Assembly: GCA_027592275.1 (NCBI GenBank)
Contig: JAQCKF010000016.1
Span: 1 to 64,000 of the forward strand
Direction of reading: 5' to 3'
DNA from: Pseudomonadota bacterium
Lineage (GTDB): Bacteria; Pseudomonadota; Gammaproteobacteria; Pseudomonadales; Pseudohongiellaceae
DNA: 64,000 nt
Made by a program: the position numbers and the translations under genes. This document shows positions 51,247 to 60,676 of the stretch, one piece after another. How positions within the stretch are numbered: position 1 is the first letter of the stretch; every line of letters begins with the position of its first letter. The notes under the pieces are model-generated. The model did not search any database. It worked only from the letters and a program-made list of their open reading frames with translations, and was not told where the DNA came from.

Positions 51247-52755
51247 TCATAGCATCTCAATTGCCAGATTCATGATCATTCCACCTGCTCTGTCGTCCAG
51301 ACCAAGAATAGCTGGGCGGTTGAGATAGGCTTCAAGCGTTGGCATTTTTCCTGTGCTGGTACAGACATCAATAAATTCCCCGCTGAGACTGGTCCGGACC
51401 AACACGGCTCGCCAGATAGCGTCCAACACCGGTCTATAACTTGCTACATCCAACCATCCCTTGTCGAGGCCACGCTTGATGGCAATGCCGATCATTGCGG
51501 TTGATGAGAGCTCGGGGAAAGAGCCTTTGTAATCGACAACCTGATACCAGAGGCCATCGGCGTTCTGATGAGGTATTAGGCTCTTTAAGTGATCCCGGTA
51601 AGAATTCAGTAAGTCAGAGAACGCCGGGTGCTCTGGCGGAAAATCTGACAGCACTAACGCCAGCCCCAAAGCCGGAAACGCATTGCCGCGACTCCAGGCA
51701 ACATCCGCCAGCGGAGAATGCCGATAGAGACCGTCCTCTCTGAGTAACAGCTTTTGCATGAAGGTGATGTGACGCGCAGCCATGTTGAAATATTTGTCTT
51801 CTCCAGTGAAGACTCCGGCGTGAACTAGCAATGGCGGTGCCATAAAAACCGAGTCACTCATCTCGTTGTGAAAGAGCATGGATTCCAGCATTGTACCGTT
51901 CTCGTCAAAGCCGAGGTTTGCTGCCTGAATCACCAGGTCACTAGCTCGAGAGTCTCCGCTCAAACGGCCAAATTCAGCGAACACAAGCTGGCCTGCCATT
52001 AATGATGCATTGCTAACGACAATCTCGCCGGCAGATAAATATTTCTCTAACTGTTCTTCTACGGCAGAAACCTGGCCCAGTCGAAGACGCCCGATCAAGC
52101 CCATGCCTGGTACATAGGCGGGAGTTGAAAAATCGTGCCCGTAAATGCCCGCCAACTGTTCAGCAAGCTCGCTCGGCGACCTGGACAGGCGACGTTCCAC
52201 TTCACGGCGGGCAGGAGAATAGTCAAGATCTGAAAACTCTGTCAATTGACTGCCTAAGGCAGAAATGTCGGAATAGGTTTGCACCGGAATCGACCCAACG
52301 CCTGCTACCGCCAGAGTTGAGACAGCCTCACCAAATCTCGCGCTGTCATCGCCGACAATAACGACAATGTCCGGTGCATGCACACCGGTCCAGCGCCACA
52401 AGGCGTGAGCAACGGGGTTCTCCCCATAGGCATCTCCTTGTGGGGGAAATACTGAAATCTCTGCGCCGGGGTTGGCTATGGGTATCGCCAAGAGGTTTAC
52501 GTCACGGGTTGCAGCATCACGTTCTCCATATTGTGTGACGAGCGACTGCACTTGTTGTGAGGCAGGGGAGGTCCCATCTATCCCTGCGATGACAAGAACC
52601 CTGGGTGCTGATGCTGACTTCGCCGCAACACTGAAAGCGAGAATGACCTCTCGCTCTGCCGTCAGGCCCACATCCAACTGTGAAATTTGCGCGTCGGATT
52701 CAGCGCTAAACAGAAGCAGCGCGGAAAGTAGAATGGTGTGAGAGGTTAGTTTCAT
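51247..52755 (-). CDS. Secreted GH88/GH105-like glycosidase with an extra N-terminal domain
   Basis: A 502-residue exported protein (signal LLSALLLFSAESDAQ). Residues about 30-160 (RVLVIAGIDGTSPAS, NLLAIPIANPGAEIS, GVHAPDIVVIVGDD) resemble the core of zinc-carboxypeptidase-like M14 folds, with no clear metal ligands. From about 190 on there is an alpha/alpha-barrel with the typical GH88/105 text: FHNEMSDSVFMAPPLLVHAGVFTGEDKYFN, LYRHSPLADVAWSRGNAFPALGLA, LWYQVVDYKGSFPELSSTAMIGIAIKRGLDKG. Those enzymes hydrolyse unsaturated uronyl oligosaccharides made by polysaccharide lyases. It therefore pairs naturally with the beta-helix protein at 46572. Single minus-strand gene. Confidence 0.85.
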   Translation of the reverse strand: MKLTSHTILLSALLLFSAESDAQISQLDVGLTAEREVILAFSVAAKSASAPRVLVIAGIDGTSPASQQVQSLVTQYGERDAATRDVNLLAIPIANPGAEISVFPPQGDAYGENPVAHALWRWTGVHAPDIVVIVGDDSARFGEAVSTLAVAGVGSIPVQTYSDISALGSQLTEFSDLDYSPARREVERRLSRSPSELAEQLAGIYGHDFSTPAYVPGMGLIGRLRLGQVSAVEEQLEKYLSAGEIVVSNASLMAGQLVFAEFGRLSGDSRASDLVIQAANLGFDENGTMLESMLFHNEMSDSVFMAPPLLVHAGVFTGEDKYFNMAARHITFMQKLLLREDGLYRHSPLADVAWSRGNAFPALGLALVLSDFPPEHPAFSDLLNSYRDHLKSLIPHQNADGLWYQVVDYKGSFPELSSTAMIGIAIKRGLDKGWLDVASYRPVLDAIWRAVLVRTSLSGEFIDVCTSTGKMPTLEAYLNRPAILGLDDRAGGMIMNLAIEML

Positions 52756-52831
52756 AGAATTTAAATAGGCTCAGAATTATTCAAGCACCTCGCATTGCCA
52801 ACAGTAGAGAAAATGAATCTGTCCCTATGTA

Positions 52832-54913
52832 TTATTCCAACAATGCCCTACGCGACAAGATCCAGTTAAGAATACTGTCTACATCCGCTTCGCTAAGCGC
52901 GTTGCTCAGATTCGGCATGCCAAGGCTGGCATAGGCGCCTTCGCGCACGATCGCTTGAATATTTCCGTAGGTCGCATCGGAAGCATAACGCAAATCGGCA
53001 ATGGGGCCTCCACTGATACCTTCGGCACCATGACAGACCATGCAGTTGGTCGAATATTTGTCGTAACCGTCTGCGACTAATTCCGGCGAATCATCAAACG
53101 GGAGTGCAGTTATTTCGGGTAATGGCTGACCTTTCACTGGAATGATTTCATCGCCATTGAGGCGAAAGCTCCACAGTCTTCCTTGAGGTTTGTATTCGCC
53201 ATCGAAATTGGGCCCGAACAAACCCGAAGAACCACCCCAGCCTACGAGCACAGCAACATACTGAATGCCGCCGAGCTGGTAAGTGATTGGTGCGGCCATG
53301 ATGCCGACTCCCAGGTCGACCTCCCACAGCAGTTCCCCATCATCGGCGGCAAATGCCCGCATAAAACCGTCGGCCCCTCCCTGGAATACCAGATTGCCTC
53401 CGGTGGAGAGTGTGCCGCCGTTTATGGTGAAGTCGTAATCATGGGCCCATCGAGGCTGGCGTGTAATCGGGTCCCAGGCCAGTAAGGCGCCGGGTGAACG
53501 AGTTGCCGGTCCGGTACCTGGCGAGTAGGCGAAGTCCGGCAGCACTTCCTGGGTTGCAAAAGAATCAAACTCGATGCCGAGATTCCAGGATCCGGGTGTG
53601 AACTCATAGTCATCCATAATGGCATAGGGAAATACTGTTCCCTGCAGCGTGGGGATATAAACCAAACCCGTGTTCGGATTGAATGACATAGGATGCCAGT
53701 TATGAGCCCCGGTGGGTCCTGGCATAATCATGGTTAATGCATCCTGATATCTTGCATGTGGTGTTTCGGTAGGGCGACCGGTTTCGAGGTCCACCCCAGT
53801 TGCCCAATTGATTTCCGCATAAGGGTCGGCATACATCAGATCGCCCGACTCCCGATCCAGCACGTAAAAGAAGCCGTTTTTGGGCGCTTGCATGATGACC
53901 TTGCGCAGGATGCCGTTGATCGCTAAATCGGCGAGCATCAACGGTTGCACGGCGGTGTAATCCCAGTTGTCGCCCGGCGTGGTTTGGTAATGCCAGGCAA
54001 CCCGACCGGTATCTACATGCAAGGCAACAATAGATGATAGATAGAGATTGTCGCCAACACCGTTGCTGCGGATTTCATGACTCCAGGGTGAACCATTCCC
54101 CGTACCCACATACACCAGTCGCAGTTCTTCGTCATAAATCATGGAGTCCCAGGAATTGCCACCGCCACCAACTTCCCACCAGTTACCTGACCAAGTCGTT
54201 GCAGCGAATTCCATGTCGGGATTTTCAAAACCGTCGGCGGGATTGCCGGGCACTACCCAGAAGCGCCAATCCTGTACACCAGTTTCGGCATCATAGGCGG
54301 TGATGTAGCCTCGGGCCCCCAGCTCTGCGCCACCATTACCGATAATGACGCGACCATCGGCAATGCGTGGTGCACCGGTGATGGTATAGGGCCGTTCCGG
54401 ATCCACGGTGAGCACTTCCCATTCCACGGCCCCGGTGTCGGCATTCAATGCAATCAGCCGACCATCGATAGTTCCCACATACACCTTGTTGCCATACAGC
54501 GCGACACCTCGATTCACCACATCACAACAGGCTTTCCAACCGGTGCTGCGATCTACCTGCGGATCGTAATTCCAAATCTGTTCCCCGGTGCGAGCATTAA
54601 CTGCGAATACGGAACTCCATGGGCGAGAGGCATACATGATGCCATTGGCCACCAGCGGGGTAGCTTCAAGTCCGCGGAAGGATCCGGTATCGAAAGTCCA
54701 GGCCATGCCGAGCTCGTCGACATTGCTGTCGTTGATTTGGATAAGCGGACTGTAGCGAGTTTCTCCCTGATCGCGGCCGTAACTTAACCACTGGGCATTG
54801 TCTGCGGCAGCATTGGCCAATGCGGTATCGGTGACTTGGGCGTAACTGCTTACACTGTAAAAAATCAGCGCGGCGGCAAGGCCGAGTAATCGTATAAATG
54901 ATGCGCTTAGCAT
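52832..54913 (-). CDS. Quinohemoprotein alcohol dehydrogenase with C-terminal cytochrome c
   Basis: A 693-residue protein with a signal peptide (LGLAAALIFYSVSSYAQ), a PQQ propeller and a C-terminal one-heme cytochrome domain (NCMVCHGAEGISGG, about residue 627). The vicinal pair C129-C130 is in GWKACCDVVNRG, and WGGxGxxW-like blade edges are visible (VEVGGGGNSWDSMIYDEELR). The catalytic aspartate region is PGDNWDYTAVQP, i.e. a threonine at the +2 position, the calcium-type pattern. It is a type II alcohol dehydrogenase expected to transfer electrons from substrate to heme c in the periplasm. GGGGA precedes ATG. The next gene upstream is the molybdenum hydroxylase subunit in the same direction, 171 bases away. 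Confidence 0.92.
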   Translation of the reverse strand: MLSASFIRLLGLAAALIFYSVSSYAQVTDTALANAAADNAQWLSYGRDQGETRYSPLIQINDSNVDELGMAWTFDTGSFRGLEATPLVANGIMYASRPWSSVFAVNARTGEQIWNYDPQVDRSTGWKACCDVVNRGVALYGNKVYVGTIDGRLIALNADTGAVEWEVLTVDPERPYTITGAPRIADGRVIIGNGGAELGARGYITAYDAETGVQDWRFWVVPGNPADGFENPDMEFAATTWSGNWWEVGGGGNSWDSMIYDEELRLVYVGTGNGSPWSHEIRSNGVGDNLYLSSIVALHVDTGRVAWHYQTTPGDNWDYTAVQPLMLADLAINGILRKVIMQAPKNGFFYVLDRESGDLMYADPYAEINWATGVDLETGRPTETPHARYQDALTMIMPGPTGAHNWHPMSFNPNTGLVYIPTLQGTVFPYAIMDDYEFTPGSWNLGIEFDSFATQEVLPDFAYSPGTGPATRSPGALLAWDPITRQPRWAHDYDFTINGGTLSTGGNLVFQGGADGFMRAFAADDGELLWEVDLGVGIMAAPITYQLGGIQYVAVLVGWGGSSGLFGPNFDGEYKPQGRLWSFRLNGDEIIPVKGQPLPEITALPFDDSPELVADGYDKYSTNCMVCHGAEGISGGPIADLRYASDATYGNIQAIVREGAYASLGMPNLSNALSEADVDSILNWILSRRALLE

Positions 54914-55084
54914 GAGAAAGTCCCCATTGTTATTGTGTTATAGGTATTCGGGATTTCCCGTTTGAAAACGAAAGGGGCCGGAGGCAAGTAAACTTAAGCA
55001 ATTTTGAAGCAAGCCAGGAATAATTGCCTCCAACCCCATTAATCCCTCTGACCCTCGTTATCTATTAAATCTGATCCAGGTTTC

Positions 55085-57493
55085 TTATGTTGTATTCGTC
55101 TGCAAAGGCTTGTGTGATTGCGGCCTGCCGCTAGCGGCGTTGATGATCATGTCGGCGGTTACCGGTACTCGATTGAAATTATGTCCGCCTAGCGCGTCGG
55201 AGATGGCGCAGAGTAAAGCGGCGGCGGCGCAGCCCTGAATGGGCTCACCAATGCCTTTGGCGCCAACCGGATTTTCCGGGTCGGCTTTGTCGATGGCTGC
55301 CCAACTCATGTCGGTAGCGGCATCGAGATAGGTTGGCGGCTTGGCCTGATATAAGCTGCTATTGGCCGGTAGGCCGTTTTGTGGGTCGTAGGCATGTCTC
55401 TCGAAACCAGCCATACCAAAACCCATGAAGGCGGCGCTCTTGATTTGATTACCCAGTCCTAATGGATGTAATACGGTGCCGCAGTCAGCCACGCCCACGT
55501 AATCGAGAATGTCGTACTTGCCTGTTTCCGTATCCAGTGCAATCTGCACAAAGCCCGCAGCTAGTGCAGGCACTGTACCCACTTTTTCCAGATTGTCTTT
55601 TGCTACGCCAATCAGTCCGGTTCCAGCAAGAGCTGCAACTGAATTGCGGGTCATCGAGTTAATGTCTTCCGGTGCTATCTGGCCGCTGTATTTGCCGCCT
55701 ATCTCAATAGCACGCGTTGCTGCCGCTGCGTAGCTAATAAAGGTTGAAGGATCGCTTCTAAGAAAAACCCTTTCATCACCGATGTCGTAATCGGCAGGTG
55801 AGCCGCCCAGATCCAGCGCGGCGATCTCCAGCAATTTCTCCAGAGCATCCATGGCGGCAACGTAATTAGTGCGGGTCATGGTGAACGAGGTATTGCTGCC
55901 AAACTGGCCCAGATTCCACGGCAGGTGACGGCGACTGTCTCCACGCTCGACAAAACAGTTATCCCAGTTGTACTTGAGAATCTCGGCAGCCACTCGCGAG
56001 GTGGCGGTATGTGAATAGGTGCCCAGATTGCCGACGCCAGTATGAATATGTAGTTTGCCTTCGGGGGAGATTCGAACTAATCCATCGAAACCACTGCTTC
56101 CGGCCGAGTGATAAGCCTGACCTACACCGACACCTATGATCTTGTTGCCAAGGCGTTGCCCGCTGAGTCTGCTCTTCTCTTCCCAGCCAAATTGTTCTGC
56201 ACCCTTTGCCAGTGCCTCTGGTAGGTGTGCGCTGGTGAGAGAACTCTGCCTGGCCCCGTAGAGGTCATCACTTTCCGGTGCGTTGATGCTACGAATCGCC
56301 AGGCGATCTATGCCCAGTTCTCGAGCGGCTTTGTCCAGTAACGGTTCAATAGCGGCGTGAACCTGATTCTGCCCCGGGCCGCGCTGGGCGCCCTTAAACG
56401 GCGTATTGGTGAATACCGGAATTCCCCTAAAGCGCATGGCTAGCGGTTGATACACTAGCGATACGGCATCACCTGCTGACAACCAGTCGGAAAAACCGGC
56501 ATTGGCGCCATTGTCTTGAACGATATACAGATCGGCTGCGGTTATGCGGCCGTCTTCGCGGAAGCCCATTTTTATGTGGCCCTGAAAACCATGCCGCGCG
56601 GAACCAATGTAGTACTCTTCTTCACGAGAGATGCGCAGCATCACCGGCCTACCTGTCAGACGTGACATGTGGGCAGGAATAGACATGCTCGGATAGGCGG
56701 CACCCTTGGAGCCGAAACCGCCACCACAGAACTCGGCAACGAACACCAGGTCTTCTGGAGCGATACCGATGTAAGCAGCGAGGCCCGGCACTGGAAAGCT
56801 CTGGCTCTGGCTTGAACCGTAGACAAAGCACTTGCCGTTTTCCCAATAGGAAAGAACCGAGCGCGGCTCCATCGATAAATGGGAGTGGCTGGCGGTTACA
56901 AAACTCTCATCGATGACGAATGCCGCATCATCGAACCCCGATTCCAAATCTCCCACGCTCCACTCTACGGCAGCCTCCCCTTGAGGCAGGGTGTTCTCGC
57001 CAGCTGCAGCAAATTCAGCAGCGCTCCACTTAATGGAGCGTATGCCTTCTCTGATGGATGAGTTGCCCACATTCCCCTGTGTGCGAGCCTCGGGCCCACC
57101 GGGGCGCAGGCTAGTAAGCGGGTCTACGGTAAAAGGCAGTGCTTCGAATTCAAAGGTGATCGCCGCGATAGCATCTTCGGCCGTTTTCTCATCAATAGCG
57201 GCAACCGCGAGAATAGGATCCCCCACATAAGCAGGTTCATTGGTCAGAATATGATTTGCAACACCCTCAACGCTAGGCACGTCGTCTGCGGTAAGTACGG
57301 CGACAACGCCTTCTATTTTTAGCGCAGCACTGGTATCGATGCGCCGAATGCGGGCATGGGGAACCGGACTGGTGAGCAGGCGTGCATAGAGCATGCCCTC
57401 AACCTTGAAATCCTCTGCATACTTGGCTTTGCCGTTTACCTTGCCGTGTACATCCGGTGGCGTAAAATTCTTACCGATGAGTGAATAGGCCAT
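55085..57493 (-). CDS. Xanthine-dehydrogenase-family molybdopterin-binding large subunit (orphan)
   Basis: An 802-residue molybdenum hydroxylase large subunit. The N-terminal a/b hammerhead domain starts IGKNFTPPDVHGKVNGKAKYAEDF. The Moco domain has FCGGGFGSKG, GAQRGPGQNQ and the C-terminal VGAKGIGEP with the catalytic glutamate. There is no twin-arginine signal, so it should be cytoplasmic. These enzymes (aldehyde, xanthine or CO-type dehydrogenases) normally need a 2Fe-2S small subunit and a FAD medium subunit, yet neither gene is adjacent; neighbours are quinoproteins on both sides. The partners may lie elsewhere in the genome. Substrate unknown. Confidence 0.88.
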   Translation of the reverse strand: MAYSLIGKNFTPPDVHGKVNGKAKYAEDFKVEGMLYARLLTSPVPHARIRRIDTSAALKIEGVVAVLTADDVPSVEGVANHILTNEPAYVGDPILAVAAIDEKTAEDAIAAITFEFEALPFTVDPLTSLRPGGPEARTQGNVGNSSIREGIRSIKWSAAEFAAAGENTLPQGEAAVEWSVGDLESGFDDAAFVIDESFVTASHSHLSMEPRSVLSYWENGKCFVYGSSQSQSFPVPGLAAYIGIAPEDLVFVAEFCGGGFGSKGAAYPSMSIPAHMSRLTGRPVMLRISREEEYYIGSARHGFQGHIKMGFREDGRITAADLYIVQDNGANAGFSDWLSAGDAVSLVYQPLAMRFRGIPVFTNTPFKGAQRGPGQNQVHAAIEPLLDKAARELGIDRLAIRSINAPESDDLYGARQSSLTSAHLPEALAKGAEQFGWEEKSRLSGQRLGNKIIGVGVGQAYHSAGSSGFDGLVRISPEGKLHIHTGVGNLGTYSHTATSRVAAEILKYNWDNCFVERGDSRRHLPWNLGQFGSNTSFTMTRTNYVAAMDALEKLLEIAALDLGGSPADYDIGDERVFLRSDPSTFISYAAAATRAIEIGGKYSGQIAPEDINSMTRNSVAALAGTGLIGVAKDNLEKVGTVPALAAGFVQIALDTETGKYDILDYVGVADCGTVLHPLGLGNQIKSAAFMGFGMAGFERHAYDPQNGLPANSSLYQAKPPTYLDAATDMSWAAIDKADPENPVGAKGIGEPIQGCAAAALLCAISDALGGHNFNRVPVTADMIINAASGRPQSHKPLQTNTT

Positions 57494-57615
57494 TGTCGTT
57501 CCGCCGTATTGTCAGAGAGATTGCAGTTCATACTAAAGCAAAACATAAATCGGGGACAGGCCACGTTTTACTACCTCACCCGAGTTTCCTTATTCGTGGT
57601 CTGTCATCCTATTCT

Positions 57616-59679
57616 CTATAGTTTAAAGGCAATCAATTCGCCAGAATAACCGGAGCCACTCACAGCTAATACTAAGTACTGCTCGCCATCGAGCATATAG
57701 GTCATTGGAGAGCCGGTCTGCGGTGCTGGCAGTTTCAAGGCGCCGACTTCCTCACCATTAGCTTTGTCATATGCTCTAAGCATTGCCCGGCGCTCGCCGT
57801 CATCGCCTGTTGTCATTTCTGCTTCGCCTGCGATCAGCAAGGTTTTGGTGACGAGGGTGCCAATAGAGGCACTCTGTCCGGTGCGCGGAATATCGACAGA
57901 GGCTAGGGCCGGGTGATTAGCGACTCTGTCAGGTGTTTGGCCGTGAGCAATCTGCCAGGCGAGGCTGCCATCGCGCAGATCCAGCGCACTTATTTTCCCA
58001 TAGGGAGGCTTCTGCAAGGGCAGGCGATCGACCAATATCCCTCGCGGCGGAGTGCCCCGAGTGGAGACTGCTACTTGTCGCTGTTGCGCCTCAAATTCTG
58101 TGCTGCCACCACCGGCAGATGAGCCGGCGCCGCCAGAGGTGCGTGGTCCGGTAAGGGGATTACCCTGAATATAGGCCATGTCCGACTGACCCGGATAGGG
58201 AGGTACCAGAGCGATGGAGCCCAGTGAGCTGTTGCTGGACACGTAGAGTATGCCTGTCTCCGGATCGAGCGAGCCTCCCGGCCAGTTGGTGCCGCCGCCT
58301 GTTGCTGGTGACATCAAGACACCCAAGTGGTCGTTGATGTCACCCACCACGGGGGGCGTAAAAAGAGGGCCTAGTTTGTACCAGCTGGCGAGCTCCAATC
58401 CCTTAGCGCGCAGCTCCGGTGTGAAATCTATCAGATCATCTGTGCTAACTCCTTGGCGATCATAAGCCGGTGGTCGGGTTGGGAAGGGCTGAGTAGGTGA
58501 ATACCATTCGTCAGGCACATCGCCTAACTCTACCGAGCGTTCTACTATCGGCCAGATCGGCACGCCCGTGATTCGATCAAACACATACAGAAAAGCCTGC
58601 TTGGTAGGCTGAGCAACTATCTTGCGCAGCTGTCCGTCGATCATCACATCGGCGAGTATCGGAGCGCTGGAAATGTCCTGATCCCAGATGCCGTGGTGCA
58701 CTAGCTGATAATGCCACTTGCGCTCCCCGGTGTATAAATCGACAGCGACTAGGGATTCTGCGAATAGATTATTTCCCGGCCGGTAGGCGCCGTAGTAATC
58801 ACCGGTGGCGGCTTCCACCGGCAAGTAAACTGTCTCCAGGTCAGGGTCCACGGAAATCTGCGCCCACACACCGGTATTTCCGGTATAGCTGGCGGAATCT
58901 CCTTCCCATGACTCGAAACCGTACTCTCCTCGCTGAGGAATAGTGTGAAAAACCCAAAGCCTCTCTCCGGTACGCACGTTGAAGCCGCGCACGAAGCCTT
59001 TGACGTTTTCGCGGCTTGCTGGGTTGCCTCCGGTGCGATGAGCGGCCCCGACAATGACTACATCTTTGGCGACGATGGGCGTTGAATGCAGGCCTATGTC
59101 GGCGGTATCCAGATCGATGTCCTGATCGAGGTTCTGCTTGAGATCAACGACACCATCAATTCCAAAATCGAGTGCGGGCAGTCCAGTGTCTGCGTCCAAG
59201 GCGATCAATCGGTAACCGGGGGTGACATACAATATTCTGGACTCGCTGCCGTCTTGCCAGTAGGCCAGGCCGCGGCCGGAAAGTTGACGCGGTGCGTTTT
59301 CCCCGCGCACCCCTTCCTCATAGCGAAACATCCATAGCAGCTCGCCCGTTGCCGCATCCAGGGCAACCACCGAGCGCCGCGATCCCGCCGTGCTGAATAG
59401 CTTGCCGCCCACCATCAGCGGAGTTGACTGGAAGCGGTATTCGGGTGACGGCCCCAGATTATCGGTCTTGAAGCGCCATGCGACTTCCAGTTGATCGAAA
59501 TTTTCTGCGTCGATCTGCTGCAGCGGTGCATAGCGCGTGTGGCCGAGATCACCGCCGTAACTAGGCCATTCGCCTGCGAGGGCGCCTTGCTGGGCGGAAA
59601 CGTAGGGAGATAAGAAGAGGGCTATCCCAAGGGTAAATAAGGGCAATAAAGAAGAAGGAATGCGGTGGATTAGGCTCAT
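57616..59679 (-). CDS. PQQ-type quinoprotein dehydrogenase, glucose-dehydrogenase-like, heme-less
   Basis: A 687-residue exported propeller (signal LFTLGIALFLSPYVSAQQ). It opens with GEWPSYGGDLGHTRYAPLQQI, as in the 43272 gene. Blades: LDAATGELLWMFRY, FNVRTGERLWVFH, VDLYTGERKWHYQLVHHGIWDQD, VFDRITGVPIWPIVERSVE, LDLRDGSLAWQIAHGQ. An insertion around residues 510-560 (GGAGSSAGGGSTEFEAQ) is glycine/serine-rich and may be a flexible loop. No heme motif. A sugar- or alcohol-oxidising periplasmic enzyme is expected. ATG at 59679 is chosen; a GTG three codons upstream is possible. It is read in the same direction as the molybdenum hydroxylase downstream. Confidence 0.88.
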   Translation of the reverse strand: MSLIHRIPSSLLPLFTLGIALFLSPYVSAQQGALAGEWPSYGGDLGHTRYAPLQQIDAENFDQLEVAWRFKTDNLGPSPEYRFQSTPLMVGGKLFSTAGSRRSVVALDAATGELLWMFRYEEGVRGENAPRQLSGRGLAYWQDGSESRILYVTPGYRLIALDADTGLPALDFGIDGVVDLKQNLDQDIDLDTADIGLHSTPIVAKDVVIVGAAHRTGGNPASRENVKGFVRGFNVRTGERLWVFHTIPQRGEYGFESWEGDSASYTGNTGVWAQISVDPDLETVYLPVEAATGDYYGAYRPGNNLFAESLVAVDLYTGERKWHYQLVHHGIWDQDISSAPILADVMIDGQLRKIVAQPTKQAFLYVFDRITGVPIWPIVERSVELGDVPDEWYSPTQPFPTRPPAYDRQGVSTDDLIDFTPELRAKGLELASWYKLGPLFTPPVVGDINDHLGVLMSPATGGGTNWPGGSLDPETGILYVSSNSSLGSIALVPPYPGQSDMAYIQGNPLTGPRTSGGAGSSAGGGSTEFEAQQRQVAVSTRGTPPRGILVDRLPLQKPPYGKISALDLRDGSLAWQIAHGQTPDRVANHPALASVDIPRTGQSASIGTLVTKTLLIAGEAEMTTGDDGERRAMLRAYDKANGEEVGALKLPAPQTGSPMTYMLDGEQYLVLAVSGSGYSGELIAFKL

Positions 59680-59804
59680 TATAGGCACCCGAATATTTTC
59701 GAAGAGTCTAGCATAGCCCGCGACAAGCAGAATGATTTTCGATATGCTCCTAGCTAGTTAAGAGTGTTCAATAACAAGAAAGACAAAGGATACCTCTGCG
59801 CATC

Positions 59805-60647
59805 ATGTCTAGACGACTCGTAATCTGTGCACCATTTTTTGCTCTGCTGCTGAGTATGGGAGCGCTCGCCCAGCAGATAGAGTTATCCAATCAAATCTGG
59901 TCTGCCGAAGTTATTCGCACGAAGGGACAACCGGTCATTCCACTTTTTGATGGCTGGTTTCCTAACGAGGATGGCAGCAGCACCATCTGCTTTGGTTTTT
60001 TCAATATGAATTCGCAGGAAGCTCTTAACGTCCCTATGGGCGAGAGCAATTACCTCGAGACGGATTATCCGGGACTGGATCTGAGTGGCGTTATGCTGCC
60101 CACACACTTTGACCCCTTACCGCCTCGCTACCGTCATGTCTTCTGCGCCTTCAGTATTAATGTGCCAGCAGGTTTCGACTCTGCAAATAGAATCACCTGG
60201 TATCTGAATAGCAATCGCCAGAAACTAAAAGTGCCCGGCAAGGTGATCGCGCCGTATGTGTTGGACGAGCCGAGATCGAATGGACGGGGTGACATCGCGC
60301 CGCTGGTAACTCTTGAGGGTTCTCCACAAGCCATCCGAGGGCGCGCTGGCATTCAATTTCCCCAACTCATTCAGGCGAAGGTGAATGAGCCCATCACATT
60401 AAGCGCACTCATCGAGCACACGGATGAAGAAGTTTGGGTGGGCTGGTCCCATCATAGCGGACCGGGAAGCGTAGAGTTTTCTAACAAAGAGTATATGACC
60501 GAGAGCGGCTCAAGCACGTCAACACAGCTGCAGATAAGCGAGGCAGGTGAGTATGTGATTCGAATGCAAACGATCGATGATGTTGCCGCATTTGAATTCT
60601 ATTGCTGTCATACCAATGCCTATTTCTCAATACAAGTAGATGACTGA
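59805..60647 (+). CDS. Secreted protein of unknown function, first gene of a three-gene unit
   Basis: A 280-residue exported protein (signal FFALLLSMGALAQQ). The mature part is beta-rich: PVIPLFDGWFPNEDGSSTICFGFFNMNSQEAL, NRITWYLNSNRQ, then a C-terminal immunoglobulin-like domain with NEPITLSALIEHTDEEVWVGWSHHSGPGSVEFS and GEYVIRMQTIDD. It ends CCHTNAYFSIQVDD. I recognise the layout from unnamed proteins that sit beside copper/heme proteins, not a named family. Only 29 bases separate it from the next gene, so they are probably co-transcribed. The paired cysteines and nearby histidine at the C-terminus could bind a metal, but this is speculation. Confidence 0.7.
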   Translation: MSRRLVICAPFFALLLSMGALAQQIELSNQIWSAEVIRTKGQPVIPLFDGWFPNEDGSSTICFGFFNMNSQEALNVPMGESNYLETDYPGLDLSGVMLPTHFDPLPPRYRHVFCAFSINVPAGFDSANRITWYLNSNRQKLKVPGKVIAPYVLDEPRSNGRGDIAPLVTLEGSPQAIRGRAGIQFPQLIQAKVNEPITLSALIEHTDEEVWVGWSHHSGPGSVEFSNKEYMTESGSSTSTQLQISEAGEYVIRMQTIDDVAAFEFYCCHTNAYFSIQVDD

Positions 60648-60676
60648 AGAGCCTAGGGCTCCAGGGATTCACCACT

